The notes under the pieces were generated by a model, which was not told the DNA's origin, made no database searches, and worked only from the letters and a program-made list of their open reading frames with translations. Of a stretch of DNA of 64,000 bases, positions 1-8,762 are shown one piece after another. The stretch's first letter is position 1, and the number at the start of each line of letters is the position of its first letter. A program made the position numbers and the translations under genes. Origin of the DNA: CBDAPI01 sp965248635 (GTDB lineage Bacteria > Acidobacteriota > UBA6911 > RPQK01 > CBDAPI01); contig OZ252114.1 of the NCBI GenBank assembly GCA_965248635.1, forward strand, positions 2,232,001 to 2,296,000, given 5' to 3'.

Positions 1-997
1 GCGCTGCGAAATCTGCTAGCAGCCGCGCTTGTGTCTTTCACTGTGATGGCGCCGTACTACCTTCCCAACCTCCCATCCATGCTTTCCCGCTATCCCACTA
101 CGGATCAGACCGGGCTGATTCCCTGGCGTCCTTACCCGAGGCACGGGGAGCCCGGGTTGAACAATATCTGGGGCTGGATCTACTATCCGCGCGTGCTGGC
201 AAGCTACTTTCTGTATCTGCCTCTGACCGTGCTGTTTGGAGCCGGCCTGCTTAGTGAAGCGTTCCGCGTTCCTCGTTCCTCGTTCCTCGTTCCTCGTTTC
301 TAGATTTGAGGGGACCGATTCCTCTGGTCACAGAGTGCGCCACTTTCTTTGGAGCTGGCTTTTGGGCGGCCTGGTGCTGCTGATCTTCCTGACGCCCAAA
401 GATCCCAGATTTGTGCTGCCTGTGGTGCCGCCGCTGGCGATGCTGCTGCTCTATTTCTGGGAAAGCAGGCCTCGATTCGTCCACCTGATTCTGGCCATCG
501 CACTCATCCAGTTCTTGACTTTTTCGCTGGCCCTCTTCGGGCCAGTCAAGATCGCCCTTTTCGAGATCAAGGGAGATCGGGATTTCCAGAGTCTACAGAG
601 GGAGTGGGTTCTGTATGCCAACCATTACTTCCATCTGGGAGGTCCGCCCCTGACCGAGAGCTGGAAGCTGGCGGAGATTGTGGCCGCTGTCCCGGAGGGT
701 GCCGACGTCGCGGTACTTCCCACCCTGCCGCGGTTTCATGCCGGAGCGTTGCAGCTGGAGGCAGTTGTGAGGGAACGGACGATCAGCTTTTTCGACTTCA
801 ATGAAGGGCCCGTGAGAAATCCTCTGGAGACGTCGGACTACATCCTGGCCAAGACGGGTCACCAGGGTATTTCATTCATCACTGAGCACAACCCTCAGGC
901 CATGCGCAGGCTCGGCCGGGAGGGCTGGCAGCTTGTGAGCGATTGGGAGCTGCCGGACGGAGAGATCGCCCAGCTCTGGAAGAGTCCTCCAAGGTAG
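1..997 (+). pseudogene. ArnT/PMT-like membrane glycosyltransferase, 5'-truncated by window edge and frameshifted at a heptamer repeat
   Basis: The first ~100 codons read in one frame (APYYLPNLPSML, then NNIWGWIYYPRVLASYFLYLPL) and stop at the TAG at 301-303. The rest of the protein continues in the next frame from about 299 (HFLWSWLLGGLVLLIFL, KDPRFVLPVVPPLA) to the stop at 995-997. The hydrophobic segments, a periplasmic-type loop and the KDPRFVLP motif resemble integral-membrane lipid-linked sugar transferases of the PMT/ArnT type. The frame break lies in a run of six 7-bp repeats at 259-300, and removing exactly one unit joins both halves. It may therefore be a phase-off gene rather than dead. 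The N-terminus lies outside the window. Sugar and acceptor are unknown. Confidence 0.6.
259..300 (+). repeat. Heptamer tandem repeat (GCGTTCC/TCGTTCC) x6 inside a coding region
   Basis: Six consecutive 7-bp units: two GCGTTCC, three TCGTTCC and a final TCGTTTC. They sit exactly where the glycosyltransferase reading frame breaks. Loss of one unit moves downstream codons from phase 2 into phase 1, the phase of the upstream half. Confidence 0.9.
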
Positions 998-1010
998 GAG
1001 GCCCCTTTGT

Positions 1011-1110
1011 GGCGAAGAGATCCCCAGAGCGGGAGAGGGCTCAGGGCTGCGGCCGGGAATTTAAACGTTCTCCGCCCTGAGCCCTCTCCCGCTCTGGGGA
1101 TCTCTTCGCC
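1011..1110 (+). repeat. Conserved-core hairpin, copy 1
   Basis: A perfect 36-bp inverted repeat (1011-1046 with 1075-1110) encloses a 28-nt core at 1047-1074 containing CCGGGAATTTAAACG. The core recurs with few changes at 3363-3390 (inverted), 3512-3539 and 20493-20520, each time inside different but self-complementary arms. This copy lies between the glycosyltransferase remnant and the M20 gene, and could also terminate transcription, although no T-run follows. Confidence 0.92.
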
Positions 1111-1171
1111 ACCGTGTGATGTTTCTGGCGGGGCTTTTCAAGATGTGCTTCGTACAAGTAACCTAGACCTC

Positions 1172-2461
1172 ATGAAAATGAAATCTGATCCCTCCTCGAG
1201 CCAAGTCTCAGGAATAGAAACTCAGATCGATCGGCTGGCCGCAGAAATCGAAGACAAGGTCATTGAATGGCGGCGCGATTTTCACCAGCATCCGGAGCTT
1301 TCGAATCGCGAGTTTCGGACCTCCGAGAGAGTCGCTGACTACATGAAGGAGCTGGGTTTGGAGGTGGAGACGGGAATTGCTCACACAGGCGTGGTTGCCC
1401 TCCTGGAAGGTTCCTCGCCAGGCCCGGTCGTCGCTTTGCGCGCCGACATGGACGCGCTGCCGGTCACTGAGCGCACTGATGTTCCCTTTGCTTCCAGGGT
1501 TCGATCGACCTATGAAGCCCAGGAGGTTGGCGTGATGCACGCCTGTGGCCACGATGCTCATATGGCGATGGCGATGGGGGCAGCCACCGTTCTGGCACGC
1601 CTGCGCGACCAACTGCCAGGGGCGGTGAAGCTGATTTTTCAACCCGCTGAGGAGGGCACTCCCAGGGGAGAAGAGGGTGGAGCCGAGCTCATGGTGCGCG
1701 AGGGGGTCCTGCGGGATCCTGACGTGGACGTCATCTTTGGCATCCACGTCAAGAGTGAGGTCGACGTGCAGACGATCGAGTACACTCCCGGGCCGGCGCT
1801 GGCCAGCTCCGACGACTTGCGGATCCTGATCAGGGGAGAACAGACCCATGGCGCCAGCCCCTGGGAAGGGGCCGATGCGATCACCGCCGCCGCTCACGTG
1901 ATTGCGGGACTGCAGACCGTGGTGAGCCGGCGGGCCGAACTGACCCGGGCCCCGGCTGTTGTCTCGATCGGAAAGATCCAGGGCGGTGTCAGAACGAATA
2001 TTCTCCCTGAAGAAGTGGAGATGGTGGGGACGATTCGCACCTTTGACCAGGGGATGCGCGAGAAGATTCACCGCGAGGTTCGAAAGGTTGCGACCCGGAT
2101 CGCCGAGAGCATGTCCACGGTTGCCGAAGTCGAGATCGAGACGGGCTACCCGGTTACCTACAATGATCTGCAATTGGCAAGCTGGGCGGTTCCTCGTTTA
2201 CAGACCCTGGCCGGGCTGGATCGGGTGAGCATAATGGATGCCATCACGGGAGCTGAGGATTTCTCCTTTTTCCAGCAGCAGGTCCCGGGATTCTTTTTCT
2301 TCCTGGGTGGGAAGCCGAAAGGTGTCCCATCATCGGAAGCGGCTCCCCACCACGCCCCCGATTTCTACATCGATGAGAGCGGATTGAAGCTGGGAGTCCG
2401 GGCCTTGAGCACCCTGGCGGTGGAGTATCTCACCTCGGGCCAACGTCGTCCTGGAAAATGA
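1172..2461 (+). CDS. M20D-family metal-dependent amidohydrolase (hippurate/IAA-amino acid hydrolase-like)
   Basis: Predicted cytosolic zinc-type peptidase/deacylase that cleaves N-acyl amino acids. A 429-aa product is obtained from ATG 1172 (ATG 1178 is an alternative). Family signatures are visible: DFHQHPELS near the N-terminus, ALRADMDALPV with the first metal ligands, the HACGHDAH motif, QPAEE with the bridging/catalytic glutamates, and a C-terminal GAEDFSFF motif. Length and order match intact M20D enzymes (about 390-430 aa). The stop overlaps the start of the next gene (ATGA), so both are probably one transcript. The open frame extends upstream into hairpin copy 1, but that extension is repeat sequence and was not used. 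The physiological substrate cannot be told from sequence. Confidence 0.9.
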   Translation: MKMKSDPSSSQVSGIETQIDRLAAEIEDKVIEWRRDFHQHPELSNREFRTSERVADYMKELGLEVETGIAHTGVVALLEGSSPGPVVALRADMDALPVTERTDVPFASRVRSTYEAQEVGVMHACGHDAHMAMAMGAATVLARLRDQLPGAVKLIFQPAEEGTPRGEEGGAELMVREGVLRDPDVDVIFGIHVKSEVDVQTIEYTPGPALASSDDLRILIRGEQTHGASPWEGADAITAAAHVIAGLQTVVSRRAELTRAPAVVSIGKIQGGVRTNILPEEVEMVGTIRTFDQGMREKIHREVRKVATRIAESMSTVAEVEIETGYPVTYNDLQLASWAVPRLQTLAGLDRVSIMDAITGAEDFSFFQQQVPGFFFFLGGKPKGVPSSEAAPHHAPDFYIDESGLKLGVRALSTLAVEYLTSGQRRPGK

Positions 2462-3276
2462 AACGACACGTAACCCTGAACGAACAGGTTCCTCCTGTAC
2501 TGCGCCTGGGGCTGTCCACTCGGGGCAACACACACCTGAGCGCCTCGGACGTCCAGCTGGCGATGGATCGCGGAGTCAATTATCTCAACTGGTGTGGGCA
2601 CGAGGATGGATTGAGCCGTGCAATAGCCCGGCTTTCTCGAGAGGAGCGCGAGAAAGTGGTCGTGGCCTACCAGTTCTCGGCCCGGACAGCTGCCGCTGCA
2701 GAGGGTGAGCTTGCCGGTGTGCTGGCGACCCTCGACACGGATTACCTGGATGTTCCAACGCTTTACTATGTGGAGTCCGAGCCGGAGTGGGAGGAGATCT
2801 GTTCCCGAGCTGGCTCTCTCGCTTATCTGACGGGGGCCAAAGAGGCGGGCCGGGTCCGGATGGTCGGATTGACGTCTCACCAGAGGAAGCTGGCTGCCCG
2901 ATGGGCGGGAAGCGGATGTCTCGACCTGTTAATGATTCGTTACAACGCTGCCCACCGGGGCGCCGAAGAAGATGTCTTTCCGGTTACCCGAGAACTGGAC
3001 ATTCCGCTGGTGGCCTTCACCTGCTTGCGCTGGCGTCATCTGCTCCAGCCCCAGCCGGGCGAAAGCCCCCATCAGGTGCCCCCCGCAACGGAGTGGTATC
3101 GATTCGTTCTTGCCAGCCCGGCAGTGGGAGTTGCGCTGATGGCTCCCAATGGAAGAGAAGAACTCCTGCAGGATCTGAGTCTCCTCGACGACTGGCGGGC
3201 GCCGGGACCCGAGACACTGGCCCGACTGCGATTCCGAGGTGACCGGGTCCGGGAGCGGGCGGGGAACTTTCCCTGA
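2458..3276 (+). CDS. Aldo/keto reductase-like protein
   Basis: A 272-aa protein beginning with an ATG that overlaps the M20 stop codon. It has the pattern of an AKR (beta/alpha)8 barrel: LRLGLSTRG near the N-terminus, RGVNYLNWCG where the catalytic Asp/Tyr loop normally reads FDTAxxYG, LDTDYLDVPTLYYV, MVGLTSHQ (the usual His region) and SPAVGVALMAPNG near the NADPH-binding C-terminus. The active-site Tyr and Lys are not obvious (NWCG and VVVAYQF replace the usual motifs), so catalysis may be altered or lost. Being translationally coupled to the amidohydrolase suggests a shared pathway. Function beyond the fold is not assignable. Confidence 0.65.
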   Translation: MKRHVTLNEQVPPVLRLGLSTRGNTHLSASDVQLAMDRGVNYLNWCGHEDGLSRAIARLSREEREKVVVAYQFSARTAAAAEGELAGVLATLDTDYLDVPTLYYVESEPEWEEICSRAGSLAYLTGAKEAGRVRMVGLTSHQRKLAARWAGSGCLDLLMIRYNAAHRGAEEDVFPVTRELDIPLVAFTCLRWRHLLQPQPGESPHQVPPATEWYRFVLASPAVGVALMAPNGREELLQDLSLLDDWRAPGPETLARLRFRGDRVRERAGNFP

Positions 3277-3340
3277 GGATTGCTCGTTACCTTGTTCCGG
3301 TTCCCGGGTCGTGAAGAGATAGTTTTCAACGTTTTGTTTT

Positions 3341-3412
3341 GAAAGTGGGAGGGGGCGCGGGGCGGAGGACGTTTAAATTCCCGGACGCAGCCCCGTGCCC
3401 CCTTCCACTTTC
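3341..3412 (-). repeat. Conserved-core hairpin, copy 2 (inverted)
   Basis: Arms 3341-3362 and 3391-3412 pair over 22 bp. The only two non-Watson-Crick positions would be G-U wobbles in a plus-strand transcript. The 28-nt core (3363-3390) is in reverse orientation relative to copy 1 and is identical to the core of copies 3 and 4. Confidence 0.9.
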
Positions 3413-3488
3413 CCGCCTGAAGGCTGAAATTCTAATGTGGCGCCCCCTCCCGCAAGCCCCCTCCCGGTGACCCTTCCTTGTAGAACCC

Positions 3489-3562
3489 GAGAGTGGGAGG
3501 AGCCTCGGGGGCTGCGTCCGGGAATTTAAACGTCCTCCGCCCCCGAGGCTCCTCCCACTCTC
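3489..3562 (+). repeat. Conserved-core hairpin, copy 3
   Basis: Perfect 23-bp arms (3489-3511 with 3540-3562) around the conserved 28-nt core (3512-3539). Both this copy and copy 2 are followed on the right by a related flank (CTGAAG, then CTGAAAT, then AATGTG), so the repeated unit may extend beyond the hairpin or the pair arose by local duplication. Confidence 0.92.
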
Positions 3563-3637
3563 TCAGCTGAAGCCTGAAATCGAATGTGACCCCACTCTCC
3601 CACACCTGGAATCTGGAACATGGCATTTCGCAGCCGG

Positions 3638-3667
3638 TTGACAAGCCCGGAGGACGATCACTAGACT
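3638..3667 (+). promoter_or_regulatory. Possible sigma70-type promoter
   Basis: TTGACA (3638-3643) and TAGACT (3662-3667) are separated by 18 bp, about 30 bp upstream of the presumed TTG start of the iron-sulfur gene pair. Found by eye only; such matches occur by chance. Confidence 0.35.
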
Positions 3668-3696
3668 CGCGCCAGATCCCGCACCCGGAGAAAGCC

Positions 3697-4577
3697 TTGT
3701 CACGTTCCCAAAGTGCGCCCCAAACCACCCGAGAGGATCTCATCAAAGAGATCGGACTGAAGGCTGGGGCCAAAGTCGTGGGAATCGCTGCAGCGTCCGC
3801 TTTCAACGAGTATGTCCCTGTGGTGACACCGCCCGGAGGACTTTCTTCCGGGAGCGAAAAGTGTGATCGTTGCCGGGGACATCGGGCCTACCGCGGGAGC
3901 CTGGCGTTGTCCCGATCACCGTCTGATGGAGATCACTGGATACGATTTCCGGGAGAATGTGGCGGTGCATGTCATGGCTGACTATATTGAGGATGAACTT
4001 GGCTATTCACGCCGTGCAGGGGCCCTCTCTTCCGACGACCGGCCACACCCCTGCCATGAGCATGATGCTGGCGGCCGTACTGTCAGGCTTAGGAACTCGG
4101 AGTCTGGCCGCCAACATCATTCTGCATCCCGAGTACGGAATGCTCTATTACGCCGCGCTGGTCACCACTCTTCCTCTCACTCCTGACCATCGGCAGGAGG
4201 AAGATGCCTGTCCCGCCCCTTCCTGCGTGGTGATGTACAAAAAGCTGGGGACGACCCCCTGCATGCGTGCCTGTCCGGCAGCAGAGGGCGGCTGCCTGGA
4301 TGGAGAGATCGACGACAACGGTCGCATCAAGCACTCCCACTACCATCGGGAGCACTGCCACACGCGCGCCATGACCTATGGCATCGGAAGTGTTCAGAAG
4401 GCCCTGGTCGACATTATCAACGAAGACGATCCCGAAGCTCGGAAGACGATGATTTATTCGGACTTCTTTACCGACGCGATGGGCGGGCTGAGTTATTACA
4501 AAGACAGCGTGGCTCAGTGCTTTGAATGCATTCGGGTCTGCCCGGTCGGAAAAATTCACCGTGTCAACAAGCTCTAG
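3697..4577 (+). pseudogene. Decayed paralog of the QueG/reductive-dehalogenase-like double-[4Fe-4S] protein (two frameshifts)
   Basis: The reading probably started at TTG 3697 with GGAG six bases upstream. Homology to the downstream gene runs through three frames: TTREDLIKEIGLKAGAKVVG first, then SVIVAGDIGPTAGAW and ENVAVHVMADYIEDELGY, then HAVQGPSLP to the end. The breaks lie near 3820 and near 4005-4015, the latter consistent with a one-base T insertion in GGCTATTCACGCC. The C-terminal part keeps both cysteine clusters (CPAPSC...CMRACPA and CFECIRVCPVG). The original product matches the intact neighbour in architecture, so this is the inactivated member of a tandem duplication. Sequencing error is possible, but two independent shifts make decay more likely. 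Confidence 0.8.
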
Positions 4578-4590
4578 CAGCCAGTGCAAA

Positions 4591-5418
4591 ATGGAGATTG
4601 TCGAGTTCACGCGGCGTATCGGCGCGCTCATCTGCGGAGTGGCTGATGCGGAGGCGTTTACCGAGGCGCCGGAAGGCTACCGCCCGGAGGACCTTTTGCC
4701 CGGAGCCCGGTCGGTGGTGGTGATCGGTGGCAGCCCGCCCCGGGCGGGGGACTGGAGCAGCCCGGCCCCCGAGTTGCAGGAGACGATGGGGACCGGGGAT
4801 CGCGTCAACGGCATGGGCCGGAAAATGGCCAGGTACATTGAGCATGAGCTGGGTTACTATGCGCTTTTCGTCCCTCCTGGCCTGAATCGCGGCAATCGTC
4901 CCTTCCTCAGTATCATGTATGCGGCCGAGTTGGCCGGTTGTGGAAGCCGTAGCCTGGCGGGACCGATTCTGCATCCCGAATACGGGATGCTGTACTACAC
5001 CGCTGTGATCACCACTCTGCCCCTCCCGCCGGATCGGAGGCTGCAGGACCAGGTTTGTCCCTCTCCATCCTGTATCGAGATGTGGCAGGAGCAGAAAACG
5101 GTCCCTTGTATTCGGGTCTGTCCGGCCAGCGATGGCGGGTGTCTGGAGGGTAAAGTCGTCGAGGACCGGTATCAGGACCGAACCTATGATGCTCACCGTT
5201 GTGCCACCCGCGTATACGGCCACTGGATACCCCGGTTTCAGAAAACACTGGAGCAGGCCCTCAAGATAGACGACAAAGAAGCCCGAAAAATGATCCTCTA
5301 CGGAACTGCCTTTACGCGGACTCTCTGGGCTATCACTTACTCCTCCAGCAATCAGGCCCAGTGCTTTGAGTGTATGCGAGTCTGTCCGGTGGGCCTCGAG
5401 TACCGCACCAAGAAGTGA
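4591..5418 (+). CDS. QueG/reductive-dehalogenase-like protein with double [4Fe-4S] cluster domain
   Basis: A 275-aa protein starting at ATG 4591. The N-terminal half (IGALICGVADAEAF, LLPGARSVVVIG) resembles the substrate/corrinoid domain of epoxyqueuosine reductase and reductive dehalogenase relatives. The C-terminal half carries two cysteine clusters of ferredoxin type, CPSPSC...CIRVCPA and CFECMRVCPVG. No Tat signal is seen, so it is probably cytoplasmic. It lies 13 bp after its degenerate paralog and 9 bp before a small conserved-looking gene, forming an operon. Whether it binds cobalamin or reduces a specific substrate cannot be decided from sequence. It is shorter than typical QueG (about 350 aa). 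Confidence 0.65.
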   Translation: MEIVEFTRRIGALICGVADAEAFTEAPEGYRPEDLLPGARSVVVIGGSPPRAGDWSSPAPELQETMGTGDRVNGMGRKMARYIEHELGYYALFVPPGLNRGNRPFLSIMYAAELAGCGSRSLAGPILHPEYGMLYYTAVITTLPLPPDRRLQDQVCPSPSCIEMWQEQKTVPCIRVCPASDGGCLEGKVVEDRYQDRTYDAHRCATRVYGHWIPRFQKTLEQALKIDDKEARKMILYGTAFTRTLWAITYSSSNQAQCFECMRVCPVGLEYRTKK

Positions 5419-5427
5419 GAGGACCCA

Positions 5428-5736
5428 ATGACTTTCTTCTATGTAGACCCCGAAACCTACCAGAAGTACCGGGAGCGGGTTCTGGAACTCAGTAATTCCA
5501 TTCAGGTGGACGTGAATGAGCATCTTCCCGCGAGTGAGCGAAAACGAGGACTTTCGGATCGCGAGATTGCCGATCGGCTCGAACTCGAAGAGCGTCTCGT
5601 GACAGAGATTCGATGTGTTGCCGAGCGGGATTACTACCCGCTGGATGAGTGGGAGAAGGCCATCGAGTTCAAGCGCAAGGCCTGCCGCGACTACGTCGAG
5701 AAGAAAATTGGCTTGAAGCGACGCGAGGGCAGGTAA
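5428..5736 (+). CDS. Hypothetical protein, 102 aa, in operon with the iron-sulfur protein
   Basis: Starts 9 bp after the preceding stop. The product is highly charged and apparently helical (YQKYRERVLELSNSIQVDVNEH, LSDREIADRLELEERLVTEI), with no signal peptide or membrane segment. A DREIADRLELE segment recalls a helix-turn-helix helix but is too short to assign. I do not recognise the family. Position suggests an accessory role for the double-cluster protein. Confidence 0.6.
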   Translation: MTFFYVDPETYQKYRERVLELSNSIQVDVNEHLPASERKRGLSDREIADRLELEERLVTEIRCVAERDYYPLDEWEKAIEFKRKACRDYVEKKIGLKRREGR

Positions 5737-5745
5737 CCAGGAGTT

Positions 5746-7329
5746 TTATTCGGAGGCCAGCCTGGCGGTGATCAGGTCGCGGAGGACATTTTTCCGAACC
5801 TTGCGGGCGGCGTTCAAGGGGAACTCGTCAACCCACTCCAGCCTCTCGGGCCACTTGTACTTGGCCACTTCCTTTTGGGCCAGAAGCTCCCGGACCTCGT
5901 CCAGAGTGGGCTGCGATCCTGACTCTTGAACCACAAAAAGACACCCTCTTTCTCCCAAGCGCTCGTCCGGCATGGCTACCAGGGCGCAGTCGCGGGCCCC
6001 GGGATGTGTGTAGACGATGTCCTCGATCTCTTTGGGTGCGATGGGCACGCCGCCGCGCTTGATCAGATCCTTGATCCGGCCGGTAATTCGAACGCGATCC
6101 TCTTCGTCGATGACTGCCTCGTCTCCGGTCTTGAAGAAGCCATCCTCTTCGAAGCTCTCTTCCATGACCTCAGGACTCCTGAGGTACTCGCGAAAGAGCC
6201 AGGGACCACGAATCACCAGTTCTCCCGGCTCACCTCGCTCCAGTTCAGACCCCTCGGGACCGATGATCTTCATTTCCCAGCCCGGGTGATAGCCTCCCAC
6301 GGTGTTGGCAATCGTCTCCAGGTCGTCATCCAGGCGAGTCACGGTCCCGCGGTAGGTTTCGGTCATTCCCCACAGCATGACCGGCGTACAGTCGAAACGC
6401 TCGTGCAGACTGTAAACGAGAGCTGGCGGGTGAGGGGCTCCTGCCAGCATGAACTGGCGAAGCGAGTCAAAGTCGGTTGACTCGGCCCGGGGATGGTTCA
6501 CGAGCATGGTCGCGATGGCAGGGACTCCAAAAACGTGGCTGACCTTCTCTCGCTTGACCAGTTCAAAGAAACTGTCCGGATCGAAGGTCTCCATCAGAAC
6601 CTGTTTGGCGCCCGCCACGAGGCCAATCATGATCGTGTAGGTTCCGTATGCAAAGGAATAGGCGGAGGCACTGAGAAATGTGTCCCGCGGTCCCATCTCC
6701 AGCAACCGGGTCAAGTTCAGCGAGTTGCTGAGGGGGCCGTCATGGGGATGCACTACGCCCTTAGGGGTTCCCGACGTTCCCGATGTGAAGGTGAGGATCA
6801 ACAGGTCGTCGGGGTCCGGCCTGAGAGCTCGCAGGCTCGAATCGGTGTCCCTATCCAGGAGAGACTCGAAGCTGGCTTCTCCCGGTCCGGCCTCCCCTCT
6901 CACACTGACCCTCAGCGCCAGGTCCGGCAACTCTTCCTGGATCTGATCCAACATGTTCCGGAAATCAAAGCCACCCGATTCGGGAACATAGAAGAACGCC
7001 CTCGATTCGGCAAATCCGAGGGCGTACTTGATCTCATGAGCGCGGCTGACCGTGTGTTGGGCGTTGAATATCGCCCCCACCTTGCTGGTCGCCAGAAACA
7101 GGCACACGTACTCCCAGATATTGGGTAACTGGCAGGAGACAACGTCTCCTTTCGTGATCCCGTGTTGAACCAGGGCTCTTGCCAGCTGGTCGGAAAGCTG
7201 GTCGAGCCGCGCGAAGGAGAGTCGGTGGCTGCCGTCGACAATCGCTGTCCTGTCGGGTGAGTCCTGGGCCCACCGATCCAGTTCTCCAGGCAGGGTCAGA
7301 CTGTGAAGCGCTTTGAAAGTGTCGCCCAT
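5746..7329 (-). CDS. AMP-forming acyl-CoA synthetase (class I adenylate-forming enzyme)
   Basis: A 527-aa enzyme that activates a carboxylic acid to its CoA thioester via an acyl-adenylate. The P-loop-like A3 motif TFTSGTSGTPKGVVH, the A5 region WGMTETYRG, the A7 motif FFKTGDEA and the C-terminal RITGRIKDLIKRGG and NAARKVRKNVLR (with the A10 lysine region) are all present in the right order and spacing. Length is normal for the family (about 500-550 aa). It resembles cyclohexanecarboxylate/medium-chain acyl-CoA ligases, but the substrate is inferred only. It is transcribed towards the iron-sulfur operon and sits with other acyl-CoA genes at 8.9-12.5 kb, separated from them by an IS110 insertion. 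Confidence 0.9.
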   Translation of the reverse strand: MGDTFKALHSLTLPGELDRWAQDSPDRTAIVDGSHRLSFARLDQLSDQLARALVQHGITKGDVVSCQLPNIWEYVCLFLATSKVGAIFNAQHTVSRAHEIKYALGFAESRAFFYVPESGGFDFRNMLDQIQEELPDLALRVSVRGEAGPGEASFESLLDRDTDSSLRALRPDPDDLLILTFTSGTSGTPKGVVHPHDGPLSNSLNLTRLLEMGPRDTFLSASAYSFAYGTYTIMIGLVAGAKQVLMETFDPDSFFELVKREKVSHVFGVPAIATMLVNHPRAESTDFDSLRQFMLAGAPHPPALVYSLHERFDCTPVMLWGMTETYRGTVTRLDDDLETIANTVGGYHPGWEMKIIGPEGSELERGEPGELVIRGPWLFREYLRSPEVMEESFEEDGFFKTGDEAVIDEEDRVRITGRIKDLIKRGGVPIAPKEIEDIVYTHPGARDCALVAMPDERLGERGCLFVVQESGSQPTLDEVRELLAQKEVAKYKWPERLEWVDEFPLNAARKVRKNVLRDLITARLASE

Positions 7330-7553
7330 TTATCAACCCTACGCGCTAAAAAGGGGACATCCATGATAAGTAATTGTCAAGTGAGACAAGGATCCCCCCT
7401 CGGTGCTGTGGAGAGCACCGTTGAGTATGAAGAAAGTGCCTCGAGACTTTCAATCGTGGGGGTCAATGGCAAGCATGACCAGACATCCATGAGCTGTATC
7501 GGGCCTCGAAGGGCCGTCACAGAAGATTGAGTTTGGGTTAACCCGCCGGCCTC
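7330..7553. other. Non-coding gap between acyl-CoA ligase and IS110
   Basis: No gene recognised. AAAAAGGGGACA at 7348-7359 looks like one half of the REP-like palindrome seen elsewhere in the window. The region also holds the ligase promoter. Confidence 0.4.
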
Positions 7554-7682
7554 CAAACAGTCTACGGGTGTATCGGAGCCGTTGTCTGCGGCCGTCACAC
7601 AGTCCCTTTAAGGGAGGACCGGCGGAAGTCTCGATCAGTCAAAAATCTTCAAAACCTTCCACGAACTTGCGTCCCCAGCTCT

Positions 7683-8699
7683 TCAGACCCGTAGCTGGAA
7701 GGGCCTGCCCGAGCGATCCACGGCCAGCAGATAGGCCACCAGTTTGCGTGCCACCTGGATAGTGGCTCGATTGGCATGACCCTGCTCGAGGGCCTTGTGG
7801 TAGACGGCAGCCAGTCCGGGGTGAAATCGAGGAGCCAGTTTAGCTGCTTCAATCAAGGTGCGCTGCAGGTGCTTGTTGCGCTGCTTTGAAATCGGCCCTC
7901 GCTGGGCTTTGCCGGCCGATTCATTCAGGCCTTGGCACAGCCCACAGTAGCTGATCCCCTGCCCGATGGAGGGAATTCGACTCACCTCTCCGATCTCCAG
8001 GGCCCAGGTCAGTCCCGTGATGATCCCCACACCCGGGATCGTTCTCAACAACTCGACCCGCTGGACCAGCAGCGGTTGCCCCAACAGGCCTCGGATCAGT
8101 TGACGCTCGAGCTGCAGCAGGCTCTCCAGACCGTTGCGGCTCAGCCTCAACAGCTGCACTACCGAGTCGGGGACCCCCTCCAGTTCGCTCATCAGCTCTC
8201 GAAAGTACCTCTGGCCGTGCAACTTCTTGCTGTTGTAGGCCGTTCCCGTTTCCATCAGCAGTCCGGCGATTCGGTTTTTGATCTGTACCGCCTGGCCCAC
8301 CACCAGGTTGCGGTAGCGCAGCACTGTTCTGAGTTGCCGCATCTCGGGCGGGGGCATATAGGACTCCACCAGAAGATTGCAGCGGGTCAAATCGGCGATC
8401 TTGCGCGCGTCCAGTCGATCGCTCTTGTTCTTCCCCACCGCGATGGCTTTGAGCATGGCCGGATGGGCCACCTTCAGCTCTTCAGCAAAAGGCTTCAGAG
8501 TGTCGTAGATCCATCCCGTGAACAGGGTCGCCTCCATCGCTCCAATCCACCTTCCCTCCAGCTGTTCCGCCCATCTGACAAGATCCTTACGACGGGCTGC
8601 GATCACTCCCTCATCAACCACCTCGCCACAGGCCCGCTTGACACAGTAGCTCACCACCTTCTTGTGGATGTCCAGACCCACGTAGTATGTTTCTGCCAT
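7683..8699 (-). CDS. IS110-family transposase (DEDD recombinase)
   Basis: A 338-aa product. The N-terminal DEDD RuvC-like domain is visible (YYVGLDIHKK with the first Asp, the AMEAT glutamate, NKSDRLDARKIA with two Asp). The C-terminal Transposase_20 domain shows LLRTIPGVGIITGL and the conserved GPISKQRNKHLQRTLIEAA region. IS110 enzymes recombine DNA under guidance of a structured bridge RNA encoded in the element's own non-coding end. Length is typical (about 300-400 aa) and no internal stops are present, so the element may be active. Confidence 0.93.
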   Translation of the reverse strand: MAETYYVGLDIHKKVVSYCVKRACGEVVDEGVIAARRKDLVRWAEQLEGRWIGAMEATLFTGWIYDTLKPFAEELKVAHPAMLKAIAVGKNKSDRLDARKIADLTRCNLLVESYMPPPEMRQLRTVLRYRNLVVGQAVQIKNRIAGLLMETGTAYNSKKLHGQRYFRELMSELEGVPDSVVQLLRLSRNGLESLLQLERQLIRGLLGQPLLVQRVELLRTIPGVGIITGLTWALEIGEVSRIPSIGQGISYCGLCQGLNESAGKAQRGPISKQRNKHLQRTLIEAAKLAPRFHPGLAAVYHKALEQGHANRATIQVARKLVAYLLAVDRSGRPFQLRV

Positions 8700-8700
8700 T

Positions 8701-8762
8701 GGAGAATCCTCCTTGCTTGCCGAGCTCGTGCTCGCTTGTTTTTGGTTATGGGAGGATTCTCC
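8701..8762. other. 12-bp inverted repeat in the IS110 5' non-coding end (possible bridge-RNA hairpin)
   Basis: GGAGAATCCTCC (8701-8712) and GGAGGATTCTCC (8751-8762) are perfect inverted repeats starting next to the transposase start codon. In IS110 elements the guide RNA is encoded in such a flank; that this is it is only an inference. Confidence 0.4.

Noticed and set aside
1007..1171. N-terminal extension of the M20 amidohydrolase frame
   Set aside because: The extension translates hairpin copy 1 and lacks a ribosome binding site; homology begins after ATG 1172.
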